Positions 63,001 to 64,000 of a DNA stretch of 64,000 bases are shown in pieces. The notes beneath the pieces are model-generated. The model had not been told where the DNA came from. It worked only from the letters and a program-made list of their open reading frames with translations, and searched no databases. A program made the position numbers and the translations under genes. Location: NCBI GenBank assembly GCA_910575245.1, contig CAJTEN010000013.1, positions 62,001 to 126,000 on the forward strand. Reading direction: 5' to 3'. This DNA is from Clostridia bacterium. Its GTDB lineage: Bacteria; Bacillota; Clostridia; Lachnospirales; Lachnospiraceae. Position 1 is the stretch's first letter. Every line of letters starts with the position of its first letter.

Positions 63001-64000
63001 TCTTTTTCCTCTGTACCACCCACAATATAATGAAGCTCGACATCATCACTGTATGCCTGTACTGTAGCAAGGTCGACATCGATGCCGCCCTGCATATCAA
63101 TATTGGTAAACGCTTCATCCAACGGAACATTTTCAAATTGTACTACCAGTCCATCTTCCGCCTGTGTAATATCCACCGCCTTAAATACACTCGGAAACCC
63201 GTCAAATTCGAGGCCATATTTATTACCGGCCGACAAGTTTTCCGAGCATTCATAGAATGTGAGTTCGTTGTCATCCGTCATCTCCGCTCTCACATTGGCC
63301 TTTGTCAAATCAATTACATCTTCCGCAAAAGTATAACTGTTGCTGTGCTCTGTCGGCGCTTTTCTATCAGCAAGTACACTTTTCGCATCTTCTACCATGA
63401 TTGTTTTTTCATCCAATGTGACAGGCGTCTCCGGATGAAAGTTGCCATTTTCTAATGAAAACCATCCACGCTCCACCGCTACCTGAATATCATCCGCATA
63501 AGTAACGTCCAATGCTTCAGCGAATGTATAGTTTGCCTCCTGCTCAGGCAGGAACCCCAGGCAAAAGTTCAATGTATGTGCCGTGAATTCTCTTGTCGCA
63601 GGATCATCAGGCCTGAATGGTTCCCCGGCTTCTACATCAACCAGTCCGAATTCCGTTGCGAGCATGACTACATAATAATATTCGGAAGAAGAATCAATAT
63701 CCGAAAAATAATTATCAGGATAATTGTCTTCCATTACCGACATACTGAAAGTTTCTGTCAATTCTGCAAGCCACTCTGCACGGCTGACCTCGCCAACCCC
63801 GGATGTCATCATGACCGTTTTCTTCATGAGCAGGGATTTTTCTTCCTCTATGTTCTCCTCATCTACTCCATCCGATCCTTCTTCAGGTTCATCTATATCG
63901 TCTCTCTCCCCGTCCCCCTCGACAGCATCGCTATTATTTTCATCTGCGGAATCACCATTTTCAATATCCCCTGAATTATCAGTCTCATTTCCTGCCGGGA
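57066..64000 (-). CDS. giant multidomain surface protein (SLH-like, BspA-type LRR, Big_2, CUB-like, InlB_B, MBG-like), 5' end outside window
   Basis: The frame stays open to 64000, so the start is outside; at least 2310 residues are present. Upstream of the Met at 63827 lies an acidic D/E/N/S-rich stretch. Counting from that Met: SLH-like segments at about 15-150 (YFSDIDSSSEYYYVVMLAT, FRPDDPATREF); a beta-rich region; BspA-type leucine-rich repeats at about 590-1255; two Big_2 domains at about 1262-1425; a CUB-like domain at about 1430-1540; an InlB_B repeat (RRGYEFMGWYL) near 1590; and seven MBG/YDG-like units at about 1640-2245 (pattern DYTISYKNN, then GKGNYSG). The C-terminus lacks an LPXTG signal, so anchoring by SLH is likely. 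Role in adhesion is inferred. Confidence 0.88.
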   Translation of the reverse strand, partial: PAGNETDNSGDIENGDSADENNSDAVEGDGERDDIDEPEEGSDGVDEENIEEEKSLLMKKTVMMTSGVGEVSRAEWLAELTETFSMSVMEDNYPDNYFSDIDSSSEYYYVVMLATEFGLVDVEAGEPFRPDDPATREFTAHTLNFCLGFLPEQEANYTFAEALDVTYADDIQVAVERGWFSLENGNFHPETPVTLDEKTIMVEDAKSVLADRKAPTEHSNSYTFAEDVIDLTKANVRAEMTDDNELTFYECSENLSAGNKYGLEFDGFPSVFKAVDITQAEDGLVVQFENVPLDEAFTNIDMQGGIDVDLATVQAYSDDVELHYIVGGTEEKEWEDGTKYDTLEEVGSREISAVEAVRTYSVSPEKSHEINLAPGVKITVSCKVSDVKPDYDIKLFEGKAHVAVNAKVIFGCNVSADAMEAAGISPTLELVRIPIACVGYFGVKMDMTMSGEATLNLVGNVFLGLYYEYGGFRMEKGFTKESFTLQTRMEISATVTATLGMNACNIMQGELYAKFGAKDVLDSITYGDGQKPATCAHQNAWLFASAGGYAQVKLGSVKPWKKDYPIYNEKNSPVRVSFHYEDGVAVSKCARGTIYGPTGKRWGYYTPVDSKYGYNGVSKGTGANGEPYTIFEYSLDDANRATITSYKGNVSALSIPKTLDGYTVVGIGNSVFQNNKQLRVVVVPDSVTEIGYQAFYNCTNLSQVTLSKNVKTMGTRAFGNCTSLTAIEIPKSLTDSGGPFEDCSNLRNVTFEKGVTEITSRLFWHCNGIEEVTIPDTVTVIEYAAFYNCSKLSRVGIPNSVTEIGSEAFENCAKLTEVNIPDSVTEIEYQAFYNCTNLSQVTLSKNVKTMGTRAFGNCTSLTAIEIPKSLTDSGGPFEDCSNLRNVTFEKGVTEITNRLFWHCNGIEEVTIPDTVTVIEDYAFYNCSKLSRVEIPNSVTEIGSWAFQNCAKLTEVNIPDSVTEIGYQAFCDCTNLSQVTLSKNMKTMDTRAFGNCISLTAIEIPKSLTDSGGPFENCSNLRNVTFEKGVTEITNRLFWHCNGIEEVTIPDTVTVIEDYAFYNCSKLSRVGIPNSVTEIGSWAFQNCAKLTEVNIPDSVTEIEYQAFYGCTNLPKISIPNSVTSLGTRAFAYCTNLRDVSLSEKLTSIGTEMFRDCGLTAITIPPLVTEINSYAFQNCSALTEVNMPNSMHNIGSYAFYNCDALTKVVIPDSVTTLGTYIFADCELLSDVTLGTGITTIPSYAFNLCPSLQKIVLPYRTAAINSNAFTNCTSLTEITIPRATTTIASGVFSYPARLTVYGVAGTYAETYANNIGATFINQETRATEVKLSATDLKLTKGSKATLYLSVAPSNFTDEVTWKSTDTNIATIEDTGIVTAKAIGTATVKVTVGDISASCKITVTQPVTSISLNKTSLCLEAWDTEKLTASVSPSTAENKAVLWSTSDARIASVDDTGLVTAHTKGTATITVTAQDGSGVSRSCTVTVVNNGYLCSTVAELESPHNYPVNCSDFWLYTKEGAESLYITFDLKTEVEEGFDYLCLYDGKGTQIGKYTGTELAGQAVEVPGDTVRIKLISDDSGTAWGFKVTYIMGAGDVENDECLVTFDSQGGTVVSAVQVAKGTAVPEPAAPTRRGYEFMGWYLGDTLYDFTQPVTGNTVLRAKWKFIVTEPDLSETEQIPEEDKPEDGVIPEGLWIAGVKDQTYTGKALKPEVRVYDGSRKLQEKTDYTISYKNNVRANDASDAKKAPTITVKGKGNYSGSVTAVFKIVPVNIAEQEFAVAIADMVLAHNGKIQKKAPVVTFNGKKLSNKRDYTVTYPDTGTGAYQEAGSYPLQITGVGNFTGTRTVNLEITDKMLISKAKAAKIPNQLYSGGEDVTLSANTLILYRKTKNDPLKEGVDYTVTYENNREIGTATAVITGTGNYAGTKRITFKIMGTAINKAVVEGIENKIYNGMEQQQDITVRVEGKVLTPDKDYTVSYSKNLNVGTASMTIQGTGAYSGTTKKTFKIMAYDLGVDEGGFITEWKDGQQIGMPADSADKAVKSGEGTGTSLTVEYTQGGSQPEVTLKFRETELIKGKDYTISYKNNKNLADQSVDKAPTMTIKGKGNFKGTRSEKFSIVKKNLANPESPVLMSVPDVAYANGAGKYISKPVLTDTNGKTLKAGTDYEVSYTSSDGFTKLDKKSTVQAGAFVCVTVRGKGKYEGSLMTTYRITQANFTKASVRIAPQIYTGSNIYLTGGTNGDILVKAGKMELTYGVDYEIMEDSYVNNIKKGTASVKIRGINNYGGTRTVKFKIQAKKIESFSSIVRAVLFGTE
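60690..61925. repeat. 411-bp tandem repeats within the LRR region
   Basis: Three nearly identical units follow each other with a period of exactly 411 bp (137 codons), visible as blocks beginning at 60847, 61258 and 61669. Each unit encodes about six BspA-type repeats, including SLTDSGGPFEDCSNLRNVTF and EEVTIPDTVTVIE. Differences are few and mostly single bases, suggesting recent duplication or gene conversion. Recombination between units would change protein length in frame. Confidence 0.9.

Noticed and set aside
1..64000. rRNA, tRNA and CRISPR arrays
   Set aside because: No cloverleaf-like or rRNA-like stretches and no regular short repeat-spacer pattern were recognised by eye; a tRNAscan-type search was not possible.

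Overview
The window reads as a chromosome segment of a gut-type Clostridia bacterium, most likely a Lachnospiraceae member. The basis is gene content and style: strong AGGAGG-type ribosome sites, YesMN-type two-component control of a sugar ABC transporter, a BspA-type leucine-rich giant protein, TnpW and relaxase remnants, Rpn and AAA/PD-(D/E)XK proteins, and a rhaBAD set. No rRNA, tRNA or CRISPR array was recognised. Most genes lie on the minus strand.

Layout. 1-8.8 kb: a partial AAA-ATPase/nuclease-like gene, a nest of palindromic repeats, a ferritin-like protein, an oleate hydratase with an extra hydrophobic N-terminus, a TetR regulator, a hybrid sensor kinase and a short MGMT-family protein. 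8.9-18.1 kb: one co-directional block (larE-larB-larC, then binding protein, fused double ATPase and two permeases of the nickel/peptide ABC class). It looks like a nickel-pincer cofactor pathway with its own metal supply; no lactate racemase (larA) is in the window. 18.5-21.5 kb: fruK, then divergently a paralogue of the first AAA-ATPase gene. 21.6-25.6 kb: a visibly AT-richer patch with nitroreductase, acetyltransferase and Rpn genes, a GH remnant, a relaxase C-terminus and TnpW, i.e. a decayed mobile element. 25.5-39 kb: a stand-alone dehydratase-like protein and an alpha-galactoside locus (response regulator, sensor kinase, two permeases, lipoprotein, GH36 and a GH-D clan enzyme). 39-41 kb: a nonsense-interrupted Rpn gene, an acetyltransferase pseudogene and another gene scrap. 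41-48 kb: rhaD, rhaA, rhaB, a divergent AraC regulator and a cytoplasmic beta-helix protein. 48-55 kb: a WbaP-type sugar phosphotransferase, a BceAB-type exporter with BceRS-type two-component system and a YjbR protein. 55-64 kb: repeats, a third Rpn gene with a near-consensus promoter, and a giant SLH/LRR/Big_2/CUB/MBG-like surface protein whose 5' end is beyond the window.

The most striking feature is a set of at least four unrelated palindromic repeat families (here R1 to R4) scattered in intergenic DNA, often directly at gene 3' ends. R1 is a 189-bp transposase-less unit with inverted ends and perfect 10-bp target duplications in three of four copies. At 1.64-2.08 kb an R3 unit sits inside an R1 unit that sits inside an R2 unit. 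In fruK and the GH36 gene these repeats supply the C-terminal codons and the stop.
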